Assembly: GCA_965602655.1 (NCBI GenBank)
Contig: CBFCZE010000134.1
Location: 1-7,460, forward strand
From: JAAERC01 sp965602655
Lineage (GTDB): Bacteria; Zixibacteria; MSB-5A5; GN15; PGXB01
DNA: 7,460 bases
Reading direction: 5' to 3'
In this document: positions 1 to 6,851 of the stretch, piece after piece
How the letters are laid out: every line of letters begins with the position of its first letter
Position numbering within the stretch: the stretch's first letter is position 1
Notes under the pieces: generated by a model
Seen by the model: only the letters and a program-made list of their open reading frames with translations
Database searches by the model: none
Told to the model about the DNA's origin: nothing
Made by a program: the position numbers and the translations under genes

Positions 1-1243
1 ACGACGGACAGGTATTTGGGAAAGATATTTCTTTTTCTGTCCCATCCCGTTTTTCTTTAATAACTCTGATTATATCCGGGATAACATCGCCGGCCCGTTG
101 AATAACAACCGTGTCACCAATCCTTACATCGAGTTCGTTTATTTCATCTTCATTGTGAAGCGAGGCATTGGAGACAGTTACGCCGGAGACAAAAACCGGC
201 TCCAATTTGGCCACCGGGGTGACGGTTCCAGTTCGACCGACTGAAAATTCAACATCATTTATACGGGTTACGGCTTCTTCCGCTTTGAACTTCCAGGCCA
301 CCGCCCATCGCGGGGCACGCGAGATTTCACCAAGTTTTCTTTGATTGTCAAAATCATTGACCTTAATGACCATACCGTCGATTTCATAATTCAAATTCGC
401 TCGAATGCCGTTTAGTTTATTAAAATGTTTTGATACTTTTCCAGGGCCTTTGGCCAAAACCAGATATTCATTAACCGGGAACTTTTCGCTTTTTAAAAAT
501 TGTATCACGGCATTTTGATTTGCCAATTTCGGAAGATTATCGGCAGAAATTCCATAAGCGATAAACTTAAGCGGTCGGTCGGCCGCTATTTTTGAATCAA
601 GCTGGCGCAATGAACCGGCGGCGGCATTACGAGGATTGGCAAAGAGGGGAGCGTCTTCGATCTCTATTTTTGAGTTCAATTTTTCAAAATCAGAACGGCG
701 GATTATTACTTCACCCCGAATCTCAAGTAGTGGATATTTTTTGGATGCTTCATCGCTTAACTTCAACGGTATTGTCTTAATCGTTTTAAGATTTTGAGTT
801 ATATTTTCGCCGCGGGTACCGTCACCGCGAGTTGAGCCGAGCGCGAACATTCCTTCTTTATACACCAGCTCGACCGCCAGACCGTCAAGTTTCGGCTCGA
901 CAACATATTCGATATCACCCGATTCACCTAATCCCTTTTTCACCCGTTCGTCGAATTCGATAAACTCATCCTCAGTTGTAACCTTTTGAAGCGACAGCAT
1001 TCGGATATTGTGTGTTACCGTCTCAAACTGGGGGAGCGGTTCGCCGCCGACTCTCCGGGATGGTGAATCGGCTGTGACTATGTCGGGATATTCTTTCTCA
1101 ATCTGAAGAAGACGATCAAATATCCGATCATATTCGGCGTCTGATATTTCCGGATTGTCGAGAACGTAGTACATCCGGGCGTGATAATTTATCTTGTCGA
1201 CTAGCTTTTTATATTCTTCCTGTATTTTTTCGGGAATTGTCAT
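1..1243 (-). CDS. ligA: NAD-dependent DNA ligase LigA, N-terminal 414 residues (3' part beyond the left edge)
   Basis: LigA seals nicks in double-stranded DNA using NAD+ during replication and repair in the cytoplasm. My translation from the ATG at 1243-1241 is open to the left edge with no frameshift. It shows the family in order: an N-terminal Ia domain with YHARMYYVLDNPEISDAEYD and DSPSRRVGG; the adenylation domain with VEPKLDG, where Lys118 (codon 892-890) is the nucleotidyl-accepting lysine; NPRNAAAGSLRQLD; motif III-like GEVIIRRSDFEKLN; IDGMVIKVND; and WKFKAE. An OB fold follows (GRTGTVTPVAKLEPV, SNASLHN). The last codons read NTCPS, the first cysteine of the zinc finger. Family members are about 660-700 residues, so the rest of the zinc finger, the HhH domain and BRCT lie outside the window. 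The gene starts 37 nt after the dnaE-like stop. Only a weak, distant AGGT precedes the ATG, so initiation may depend on coupling or on a near-leaderless transcript. Confidence 0.97.
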   Translation of the reverse strand, partial: MTIPEKIQEEYKKLVDKINYHARMYYVLDNPEISDAEYDRIFDRLLQIEKEYPDIVTADSPSRRVGGEPLPQFETVTHNIRMLSLQKVTTEDEFIEFDERVKKGLGESGDIEYVVEPKLDGLAVELVYKEGMFALGSTRGDGTRGENITQNLKTIKTIPLKLSDEASKKYPLLEIRGEVIIRRSDFEKLNSKIEIEDAPLFANPRNAAAGSLRQLDSKIAADRPLKFIAYGISADNLPKLANQNAVIQFLKSEKFPVNEYLVLAKGPGKVSKHFNKLNGIRANLNYEIDGMVIKVNDFDNQRKLGEISRAPRWAVAWKFKAEEAVTRINDVEFSVGRTGTVTPVAKLEPVFVSGVTVSNASLHNEDEINELDVRIGDTVVIQRAGDVIPDIIRVIKEKRDGTEKEISFPNTCPS

Positions 1244-1249
1244 AGCCAA

Positions 1250-1278
1250 AATAAAATGACCTGTTTATTTAAAGTCAA
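1250..1278 (-). promoter_or_regulatory. Weak candidate promoter immediately upstream of ligA
   Basis: On the minus strand TTGACT (1278-1273) is followed after 17 nt by TTTATT (1255-1250), a 5/6 match to the -35 and a 4/6 match to the -10 sigma70 consensus. The expected transcription start would fall almost at the ligA ATG, giving a leaderless or nearly leaderless mRNA. That would fit the lack of a good ribosome binding site, but the -10 is poor and AT-rich DNA makes such matches common. Confidence 0.22.
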
Positions 1279-1285
1279 CTTTAAA
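1268..1285. repeat. Perfect 7-bp inverted repeat spanning the dnaE-like stop codon
   Basis: TTTAAAG (1268-1274) and CTTTAAA (1279-1285) form a perfect inverted repeat around a 4-nt loop. It overlaps the TAA stop of the DnaE-like gene and the -35 part of the candidate ligA promoter. The stem is AT-rich and no uridine tract follows, so it is not a convincing terminator. It could be an operator-like palindrome or chance. Confidence 0.35.
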
Positions 1286-4265
1286 CGTATCGAGCCTCTT
1301 TCAAGCCGGTGGGCGCCGGAGATATTTTTTGGGCCACAACCGCTGGGTTTCCTTCCTCGCGATTGAGAATCCCCTCAACTCGAAGATACCGAAAAGAACG
1401 AATTATATTGGAATATATGATATAAGTATCAGGAAAAAGAATTACCTCAAAAGTATCATCGAGAGTCTCGAAAGTGAGAAAAACCATCCATCGACCGTTT
1501 CTGGTTTTAATCCGTTTGATATCGGCCCGCCAACCGGAAATTGATACCAGGGACTTATCCGGCTGTTTATAAATATTATTCAGATCGGTATTCTTAAAAT
1601 CGGTAAAAAGAGTCAGGGGATGAAATGAAGCCGAAAGCTTCAAAATATCCTTTTCAGCTTTGAAAATATCATACCGGTTGAATTGTTTCAGCAACGGTAA
1701 AGCCTTTATTTTCGGGGTCAAAACATTACCGCCGAAAAGATCGCTTCTGCGGCGTTTTCCTTTATGTCCCGAGAGGCGGTACATCCAGAAAAGTTTTGCT
1801 CGCGATGTTTCCAGCGAATCAAAGAAACCGACGCGGATCAACTGTTCGGTTTCGTGTTCTGAAATCCTTACGCGCGAGATAAAATCGGTCAGACCGGAAA
1901 ACGGCCGGTTTTGTTCTATTTGATTTAGAACCTCATGAGTAATATCCCGCACCCGATTCAGCCCCAGATAAATCCGAGAACCATGCAGTGAATCCTGTTT
2001 TTCCGAAATGTTCAAATCAGGCGGAAAAACCGGGACACCGAGTCTTCGTGCTTCAGCGACATAAACGGCCGAGGGGTAATAGCCGCCGCCGTTGCGCAGG
2101 ACGGCGGTTTGAAAAATAGCGGGATAATGCGCCTTGAAATAGGCCGACTGTAAAGCAAGAAAGCCATAAGTGGCGGCATGCGCCTTGCAGAACCCAAAAG
2201 AAGCAAACTGCCGTAGCTGTTTTAGAATTTTAGCCGCAGTTTTATTGTCTACTCCATTGTTGTTTGACCCATCCAGAAATCGTTTTTCCAGTTTTTTCTG
2301 TTCTTGTTTTTTTCGTTTTTTCGTTATAGCCCGACGTAACAGATCCGACGCCGGCAGATTAAAACCGGCTATTTTTTGTGCGGCCAGAATTACCTGCTCC
2401 TGATAAATAAAAACGCCAAAAGTTTCTTTTAATATTCCGGCCAGCTTCCGGTGCGGGTATATAGTTTTTTCTTTACCATGGAATCTTTGGAGGAATGTCT
2501 TCTTCATACCCGATTCCGATGCCCCCGGGCGAATCAGCGCCAGTGCCAGAGTGATATCGTTTAAAAATTTTGGTACCAAATCTCTCAGTAAGGCGCGTAG
2601 ACCGGGCGACTCGATTTGAAAAACACCGATAGTTTTACCGCTCCGGAGCAGTTGAAATGCTTTCCTGTCATTTTCAGGAACCTGAAAATTTTCACCCTTT
2701 TCTTTTCTGATTTCTTTATAGCAATCGGCTATTACCGCCAGACCGCGCTGTCCCAGAATATCAATTTTCACCAAACCGATTTTTTCAGCCTGATACATAT
2801 CGCACTGAGTTACGACCAGTCCTTTGGTCGCCCGTTCCAGCGGAACATAATCGGTCAACGGTTTGGGGGTAATGACAATACCACCGGCATGGATACCGAG
2901 ATGCCGCGGCAGACCCGTCAGTTTTTTCGCCATCTGCAGGATTTTTTGGCATCTGTTCTGTCCGAGTTTTTGTGTTGTCTCGGAAGGAACAGCGCTAAAC
3001 TCGCTGATTTGATTTCCCATAATCATTCGCGGCAGAGATTTGGTAAGGAGATTTATTTCATCGGGCGAAAGTCCGAACGCCTTGGTAGTTTCGCGAACAG
3101 CCAGACGGGATCGAAAACGAGTATAAGTCGCCATCATAGCGACATGTTCATGCCCGTATTTTTCATAAATATAATCAAGGACATCATCACGATACCGCCA
3201 ATCAATATCAAGATCAATGTCGGGACAATCGCTTCGAGCCTCATTGAGAAATCGTTCGAAATAGAGATTCTCTTTTATCGGGTCAACTTCGGTAATCCCA
3301 AGACTGTATGATACCAGCGATCCGGCCGCCGATCCGCGCCCCACGGCGGCAATATTTTGACGACGGCAGTATTGAACAATATCTCCAACTATCAGGAAAT
3401 AATCCACAAAGCCCGTTTTCCGGATAACCGATAACTCATACTCCAGCCGCGCAAAATAAAAACCGGAGGGGTCACCGATCCTCTCTTTTAATCCCTTAAT
3501 AGTATCAATTTTGAGTTTCTCAAAATGATTGCCATCTAAATGTATATTGGGAAGGATATTTTTCTTTTCAGGGAATATCAAATTTATTTGTTCGATAATC
3601 TCTCTGGCGCCCTTTATGGCCTCGGGAAATGAGGCGTAGAAATTATTGTACCATTGTTTTTCCTTCAAATGCTCTTCTTTGTCGGCGGTTGCAGAGGGCG
3701 GAATATTGTCAAGAAGGTATCCGCCTTCAATAGCGCGAAGCAGTCGATGTGTCTCAAAATCATTCTCCTGAAGAAAACCAACCGGTGGACAGGCGGCGGT
3801 TTGGTATTCGGCTTTCTGCGCAAGACGATATGTTCTTGCCGGATGCTTAGAACCAATTTGGATATAGAACCTGTCGCCAAAGATAGTTTTTAATTTCCCG
3901 GCATGATCTATTTTGTCTGTCAGGCATATGATGCCGCTTTTGTGGCGGTCAATTATTTCACTGGACGGCGGACCGTGCAGTTGATACTCGGTGACAAGCT
4001 GCGAAAGATTTCTAAAACCGTCATGATTCCGGCAGATTAAAGTCAATTCGTCGATCTCAGTCGACAAGACAACTCCAATTATTGGTTTGACACCAATTTC
4101 CAAAGCGGCGTAATAGGCATCGTAACATCCGTAAAGATTATTTTTGTCGGCCAGTAAGAATGTCAGGTAACCGTACCGATTGGCAAATTGGACTATCTCC
4201 TCCGGTGCGGCAGTACCGTATAATAACGAAAAGCTACTGCGAAAGACCGGGAGTACGCAATTCAT
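1281..4265 (-). CDS. dnaE: Short DNA polymerase III alpha-like (C-family, DnaE/ImuC-type) polymerase with degenerate PHP domain
   Basis: This 994-residue C-family DNA polymerase probably acts with the overlapping Y-family polymerase in lesion bypass or gap filling. Numbering is from the ATG at 4265. Residues 1 to about 240 are a PHP-like domain. The palm carries GRGSAAGS (309-316), FERFLNEARSDC and the catalytic Asp cluster PDIDLD (348-353); HLGIHAGGIVI is at 455-465 and the third catalytic Asp is Asp502 in VKIDILG. HhH-type fingers/tail follow (about 730-820), then SDLFGG (841-846), which resembles the clamp-binding QxSLF region but lacks Gln, and a C-terminal OB fold (about 904-980). The length is nearer DnaE2/ImuC than replicative DnaE (about 1150). 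The metal-binding His residues of the PHP domain are lost (VFRSSFSLLYG, LADKNNLYG). I chose ATG 4265 because GAGGTGAT lies 7 nt before it; a GTG at 4277 is inside that site. The gene overlaps the upstream gene by 32 nt. Whether it is dnaE2/imuC in the strict sense is unsettled. Confidence 0.9.
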   Translation of the reverse strand: MNCVLPVFRSSFSLLYGTAAPEEIVQFANRYGYLTFLLADKNNLYGCYDAYYAALEIGVKPIIGVVLSTEIDELTLICRNHDGFRNLSQLVTEYQLHGPPSSEIIDRHKSGIICLTDKIDHAGKLKTIFGDRFYIQIGSKHPARTYRLAQKAEYQTAACPPVGFLQENDFETHRLLRAIEGGYLLDNIPPSATADKEEHLKEKQWYNNFYASFPEAIKGAREIIEQINLIFPEKKNILPNIHLDGNHFEKLKIDTIKGLKERIGDPSGFYFARLEYELSVIRKTGFVDYFLIVGDIVQYCRRQNIAAVGRGSAAGSLVSYSLGITEVDPIKENLYFERFLNEARSDCPDIDLDIDWRYRDDVLDYIYEKYGHEHVAMMATYTRFRSRLAVRETTKAFGLSPDEINLLTKSLPRMIMGNQISEFSAVPSETTQKLGQNRCQKILQMAKKLTGLPRHLGIHAGGIVITPKPLTDYVPLERATKGLVVTQCDMYQAEKIGLVKIDILGQRGLAVIADCYKEIRKEKGENFQVPENDRKAFQLLRSGKTIGVFQIESPGLRALLRDLVPKFLNDITLALALIRPGASESGMKKTFLQRFHGKEKTIYPHRKLAGILKETFGVFIYQEQVILAAQKIAGFNLPASDLLRRAITKKRKKQEQKKLEKRFLDGSNNNGVDNKTAAKILKQLRQFASFGFCKAHAATYGFLALQSAYFKAHYPAIFQTAVLRNGGGYYPSAVYVAEARRLGVPVFPPDLNISEKQDSLHGSRIYLGLNRVRDITHEVLNQIEQNRPFSGLTDFISRVRISEHETEQLIRVGFFDSLETSRAKLFWMYRLSGHKGKRRRSDLFGGNVLTPKIKALPLLKQFNRYDIFKAEKDILKLSASFHPLTLFTDFKNTDLNNIYKQPDKSLVSISGWRADIKRIKTRNGRWMVFLTFETLDDTFEVILFPDTYIIYSNIIRSFRYLRVEGILNREEGNPAVVAQKISPAPTGLKEARYV

Positions 4266-5466
4266 AACCCGTATCACCTCGATTGTATCGTTTGGATAGT
4301 GAAAATGTTCGTCCGGTCATCAGCGAAAAAAAGCCGGTACGGCGGCGAACCGAATCCAGCCCCGCAAGAAGTCTTTTATCTTTTTCGACTCGATCATTGA
4401 TAAATGATTCGTTGTCGGCGTAACTTTTTAAATTGTATAGTGTGACTCCGACCAGTCGAATACCGACACGACGGGTAAAAAGGCGCCGGAACATTTTTTC
4501 AATTTTGGGAAAAATTCTGTTTTCATCATTTGACGCGGGTGTCAGCCGATGGGCTCCCTCAATCGTCTGAAAATCAGCATAACGGAATTTTATCTTAACC
4601 GTCGCCGCCTGTTTCGACAGGGTCCGTAATTTGGCGGTGGCCCGTTCCAGAAGATAGAAATAATGCGATAAAAGTTCCCTGTGATTTGAGATATCATCGG
4701 CAAATCCGGTTTCGCGATTAACCGACCGAATCACCTTATGATCACGCAGAGGGATGCCATCGAAACCCCTGCTATAGGCCGACATTTTGAGGCCATTGAG
4801 CCCGAAAAGCTGTTTGAGATATTCCTCCGGCACTTTTGATAACTGACCGGCCGTTCTGATGCCCATCTCATGAAAGATTTTTTCCGTCTTGTACCCGATT
4901 CCGGGGATCTCTCTGATTGGCAGGTTCTTAAAGAATGGCTTTATATTCTCTTTGGTAAGAACGGTCAGCCCCATCGGTTTTTTATATTCGGAGGCAATCT
5001 TGGCGGCGACTTTGCCGGGTGCAATCCCGATAGATGTCGGCAGCGATAATTTTTCCAGAATCTCCTGCTGTAATCTTCGTCCCAACGATTTGGCATCCTT
5101 AGAATCCCGCAGAATACCGCCGATTTCAAGGCAGGCTTCATCCTGCGAGATTTTGTCAAGTGAGGGGGAGTAATTATATAGAATATCATATAAACGTTCA
5201 GAATAATATTGATACCGGTTAAAATCGCCTTTAAGAAAAATACCATTGGGAATTAGCTGAGCCGCTTTGTAAAGCGATGTCCCGGTGCGCACACCGAGTG
5301 CCCGCGCTTCATAGCTGGGGCAGGCAATCACACCTCGCTCGTGCCTGAGGCCGCCGACCATCACCGGCCGGCCGACCAGAGCAGAGTTTATTGCCTGTTC
5401 AACCGATGCGAAAAAAGCATCGACATCTACATATAGATAAAGCGGCAAAATCGTCTCCTTCGCCAT
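4234..5466 (-). CDS. dinB: Y-family translesion DNA polymerase (DNA polymerase IV / DinB type)
   Basis: This cytoplasmic polymerase copies past damaged template bases at low fidelity. Numbering from ATG 5466 gives 410 residues. The palm begins with YVDVDAFFASVEQ (12-24): Asp14 is the first catalytic residue and Phe19 the steric gate against ribonucleotides. ACPSYEARALGVRTG (48-62) is the dNTP-binding fingers motif. SQDEACLEI carries the other acidic pair, Asp109 and Glu110, so catalysis should be intact, unlike ImuB. PTSIGIAPGKVAAKIASEYKKP and the HhH thumb IREIPGIGYKTEKIF (184-198) follow, then a little-finger domain (about 245-350). The C-terminal tail ends in TPGLSQ, and I see no clear QxxLxF clamp-binding motif. 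The site residues Gln108 and Cys112 replace the usual hydrophobic and aromatic residues around DEA. A GTG start at 5499 overlaps the preceding stop by 4 nt (GTGA) and would add 11 residues. I prefer the ATG on family length; neither start has a clear ribosome binding site. Confidence 0.93.
   Translation of the reverse strand: MAKETILPLYLYVDVDAFFASVEQAINSALVGRPVMVGGLRHERGVIACPSYEARALGVRTGTSLYKAAQLIPNGIFLKGDFNRYQYYSERLYDILYNYSPSLDKISQDEACLEIGGILRDSKDAKSLGRRLQQEILEKLSLPTSIGIAPGKVAAKIASEYKKPMGLTVLTKENIKPFFKNLPIREIPGIGYKTEKIFHEMGIRTAGQLSKVPEEYLKQLFGLNGLKMSAYSRGFDGIPLRDHKVIRSVNRETGFADDISNHRELLSHYFYLLERATAKLRTLSKQAATVKIKFRYADFQTIEGAHRLTPASNDENRIFPKIEKMFRRLFTRRVGIRLVGVTLYNLKSYADNESFINDRVEKDKRLLAGLDSVRRRTGFFSLMTGRTFSLSKRYNRGDTGYELRTPGLSQ
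4273..4280 (-). promoter_or_regulatory. Strong ribosome binding site of the DnaE-like gene, inside the Y-family gene
   Basis: The minus strand reads GAGGTGAT at 4280-4273, an eight-base match to the usual 16S rRNA 3' end. Nine bases separate GAGGTG from the ATG at 4265-4263. This decides the start: the upstream in-frame GTG (4277-4275) is part of the site itself. The site lies within the coding sequence of the preceding polymerase, so translation of the two genes is likely coupled. Confidence 0.75.
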
Positions 5467-5495
5467 AATTAACGACAGGAGACGAATTTTTAATA

Positions 5496-6068
5496 TCACA
5501 TCTGAATCACATTTGGAATCTCTGTACTGCGGGAAATAGAGAGACGGGACTTATGAATCGAACGGCGCCATGAGGCGATCTCGCGGCCGGCCATATCATC
5601 GGTGAAATCGAACGCCCAGATAGCAGTTAAAAAGCCGGACGAAGTCATCTGAGCAATAAGGTTTTCGGCCAGATAGATATTTTGTTCGGCAGGCTGATTA
5701 TCGAATAAGATTAGAAGATTGTCGCGATTGTTATCGCAGAAAACTTTCGGCTCGACTAACATCTTTCTGAAATCCAGAAATCTCACTTCAGCCGGTTTGG
5801 CGATTTCCGGCGGGATAAAATTTTCTTTGATATCCCATCGGCGCCGAGGAATGTCGACCTCAATAAATATCAGCCGACCGGCGCGATCAAGATGAAACGA
5901 TACCGTTTCAGAATCGAGATAGGAGTAAAATCTTTTCTGAAAGCCCGGATATTCGATCGGTAAATATAATGATTCTTCCTCAAGCTGATAAAAACCCCGA
6001 CCGGATGGTGTTTTTTCCATTTTTCCGGCCGGGGTTCTGATTTGTATTTCCGGTGTTATAATCGGCAT
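5496..6068 (-). CDS. Unrecognised 190-residue protein preceding the polymerase pair
   Basis: I do not recognise this protein. It has no signal peptide, lipobox or membrane segment, so it is probably cytoplasmic. The composition alternates hydrophobic and polar residues as in beta-sheet proteins. Two halves look alike: ETVSFHLDRAGRLIFIEVDI (54-73) aligns without gaps to ENLIAQMTSSGFLTAIWAFD (135-154), each a pair of strands around a Gly, and each is preceded by a LYLPI/LLILF-like strand. The pattern loosely recalls small beta-domain families such as DUF2283, which is only an impression. The C-terminus after residue 160 is basic (GREIASWRRSIHKSRLSISR). The gene starts 12 nt after cpoB and its TGA overlaps a possible GTG start of the Y-family gene, so it is co-transcribed with it. 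Its place matches ImuA in imuA-imuB-imuC cassettes, but it has no Walker motif and is not RecA-like. No strong ribosome binding site precedes the ATG. Confidence 0.85.
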   Translation of the reverse strand: MPIITPEIQIRTPAGKMEKTPSGRGFYQLEEESLYLPIEYPGFQKRFYSYLDSETVSFHLDRAGRLIFIEVDIPRRRWDIKENFIPPEIAKPAEVRFLDFRKMLVEPKVFCDNNRDNLLILFDNQPAEQNIYLAENLIAQMTSSGFLTAIWAFDFTDDMAGREIASWRRSIHKSRLSISRSTEIPNVIQM

Positions 6069-6080
6069 AACTATGTTTGC

Positions 6081-6836
6081 CTATTTAAGTTCTTTCAGTT
6101 TCTCCCTGGCCTGCTCACTTTCGAGTGTTCCCGGATAACTTTCGACCAATTTTTCAAAAGTTGCCTTGGCATCATCCAACTCGCCCAACTCTTCATAGGA
6201 ACGAGCCATTTTATATAGAGCACCGGGACGTTTCTCGGATGTCGAGAAATCGATTTCCAATTGTCGGAATTCGCGGACGGCTTCCGGGTATTTTTCCATC
6301 GAATAGTAGGCCTCACCGATCCAGAAACGGGCGTTGTCGGCCAGATCTTTGGTACCGCAGTACTGGAGATAATCGGTGAATCCTTTGATGGCATTTTCAT
6401 ACTGCCCGCGTCTGATTTCGATGAATGACTCATCGTACAATTCCTGACAGTCGATACCAGGGGGCGCTGGCTCGGTTCCGGTTGTATCGGTAGCGGAAGT
6501 CGGCCGCATCCCAATCACCTGTTTTTGATCGCTGGCCGCCAGGTAACCGATTTTATCCTGTAGATCATTGATGTTAGCCCGCATCATTTGCATCTCTTCG
6601 AGAAGACTATTGATAGTACTTTTGATTTCCGCCCGTAGTTTTACCGTTTCATCAGAGCCGCCGGTCATCAATGAATCAATCCGATCAATCGATCGTTGCG
6701 TATCTCGCTGCTGCGAGCGGATTTCCATCACCCGTTCCTCGACCCGGATAACATCGCGCTTCATGGCGCAACCGACAAACATTAGAACAGCCGCCATTAA
6801 TATAAGGGCGGCTGTTTTGTTTTTATAACCTGTCAT
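6081..6836 (-). CDS. cpoB: Tol-Pal system protein CpoB/YbgF, as a lipoprotein with coiled coil and TPRs
   Basis: CpoB/YbgF works in the periplasm with the Tol-Pal complex and, in E. coli, coordinates outer-membrane constriction with peptidoglycan synthesis at division. This 251-residue version begins with Lys-rich residues, a hydrophobic segment (about 9-20) and a lipobox FVGC with Cys23 as the lipidated residue. The E. coli protein is instead soluble with a cleaved signal. A long charged heptad-like coiled coil covers about 27-100. A Thr/Pro-rich linker (about 110-128) leads to three TPR repeats: about 130-163 (YENAIKGFTDYL), 167-199 (YYSMEKYPEAVREF) and 204-236 (YEELGELDDAKATFEKL). Cys130 and Cys160 flank the first repeat and could form a disulfide. 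The gene lies 15 nt after pal, the usual tol-pal gene order, which supports the call. No strong ribosome binding site is visible. Confidence 0.9.
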   Translation of the reverse strand: MTGYKNKTAALILMAAVLMFVGCAMKRDVIRVEERVMEIRSQQRDTQRSIDRIDSLMTGGSDETVKLRAEIKSTINSLLEEMQMMRANINDLQDKIGYLAASDQKQVIGMRPTSATDTTGTEPAPPGIDCQELYDESFIEIRRGQYENAIKGFTDYLQYCGTKDLADNARFWIGEAYYSMEKYPEAVREFRQLEIDFSTSEKRPGALYKMARSYEELGELDDAKATFEKLVESYPGTLESEQAREKLKELK

Positions 6837-6851
6837 AGTATCAATCTACGG

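Noticed and set aside
1..1243. Possible frameshift or pseudogene in ligA, because the plus-strand frame 592-780 is open there
   Set aside because: Codon-by-codon reading of sampled stretches (2-200 and 542-720) and motif order across the rest show one continuous LigA frame from 1243 to the window edge.
1268..1285. Inverted repeat considered as a rho-independent terminator for the operon
   Set aside because: The stem is only 7 bp and almost all A/T, with no T tract following on the transcribed strand, and ligA continues 37 nt downstream on the same strand.
2616..3311. Plus-strand 231-codon open frame opposite the DnaE-like gene
   Set aside because: It lies entirely antisense to conserved polymerase sequence including the catalytic Asp cluster, has Phe/Ser/Arg-rich shadow composition and shows no recognisable motif or ribosome binding site.
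4266..4277. GTG at 4277 as the start of the DnaE-like protein
   Set aside because: The GTG is part of the GAGGTGAT ribosome binding site for the ATG at 4265 and would need its own site further upstream, which is not seen.
4965..5246. Minus-strand 93-codon frame within the Y-family gene
   Set aside because: It is an out-of-frame reading across the catalytic palm coding region, and the Y-family frame is continuous and conserved there.
5496..6068. The 190-residue protein as ImuA
   Set aside because: There is no Walker A or B motif and no resemblance to the RecA/SulA-like fold sequences; only the gene position is similar.
6095..6514. Minus-strand 139-codon frame within cpoB
   Set aside because: It is a shifted frame of the TPR region. 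The cpoB frame has a lipobox, coiled coil and TPRs over the same bases.
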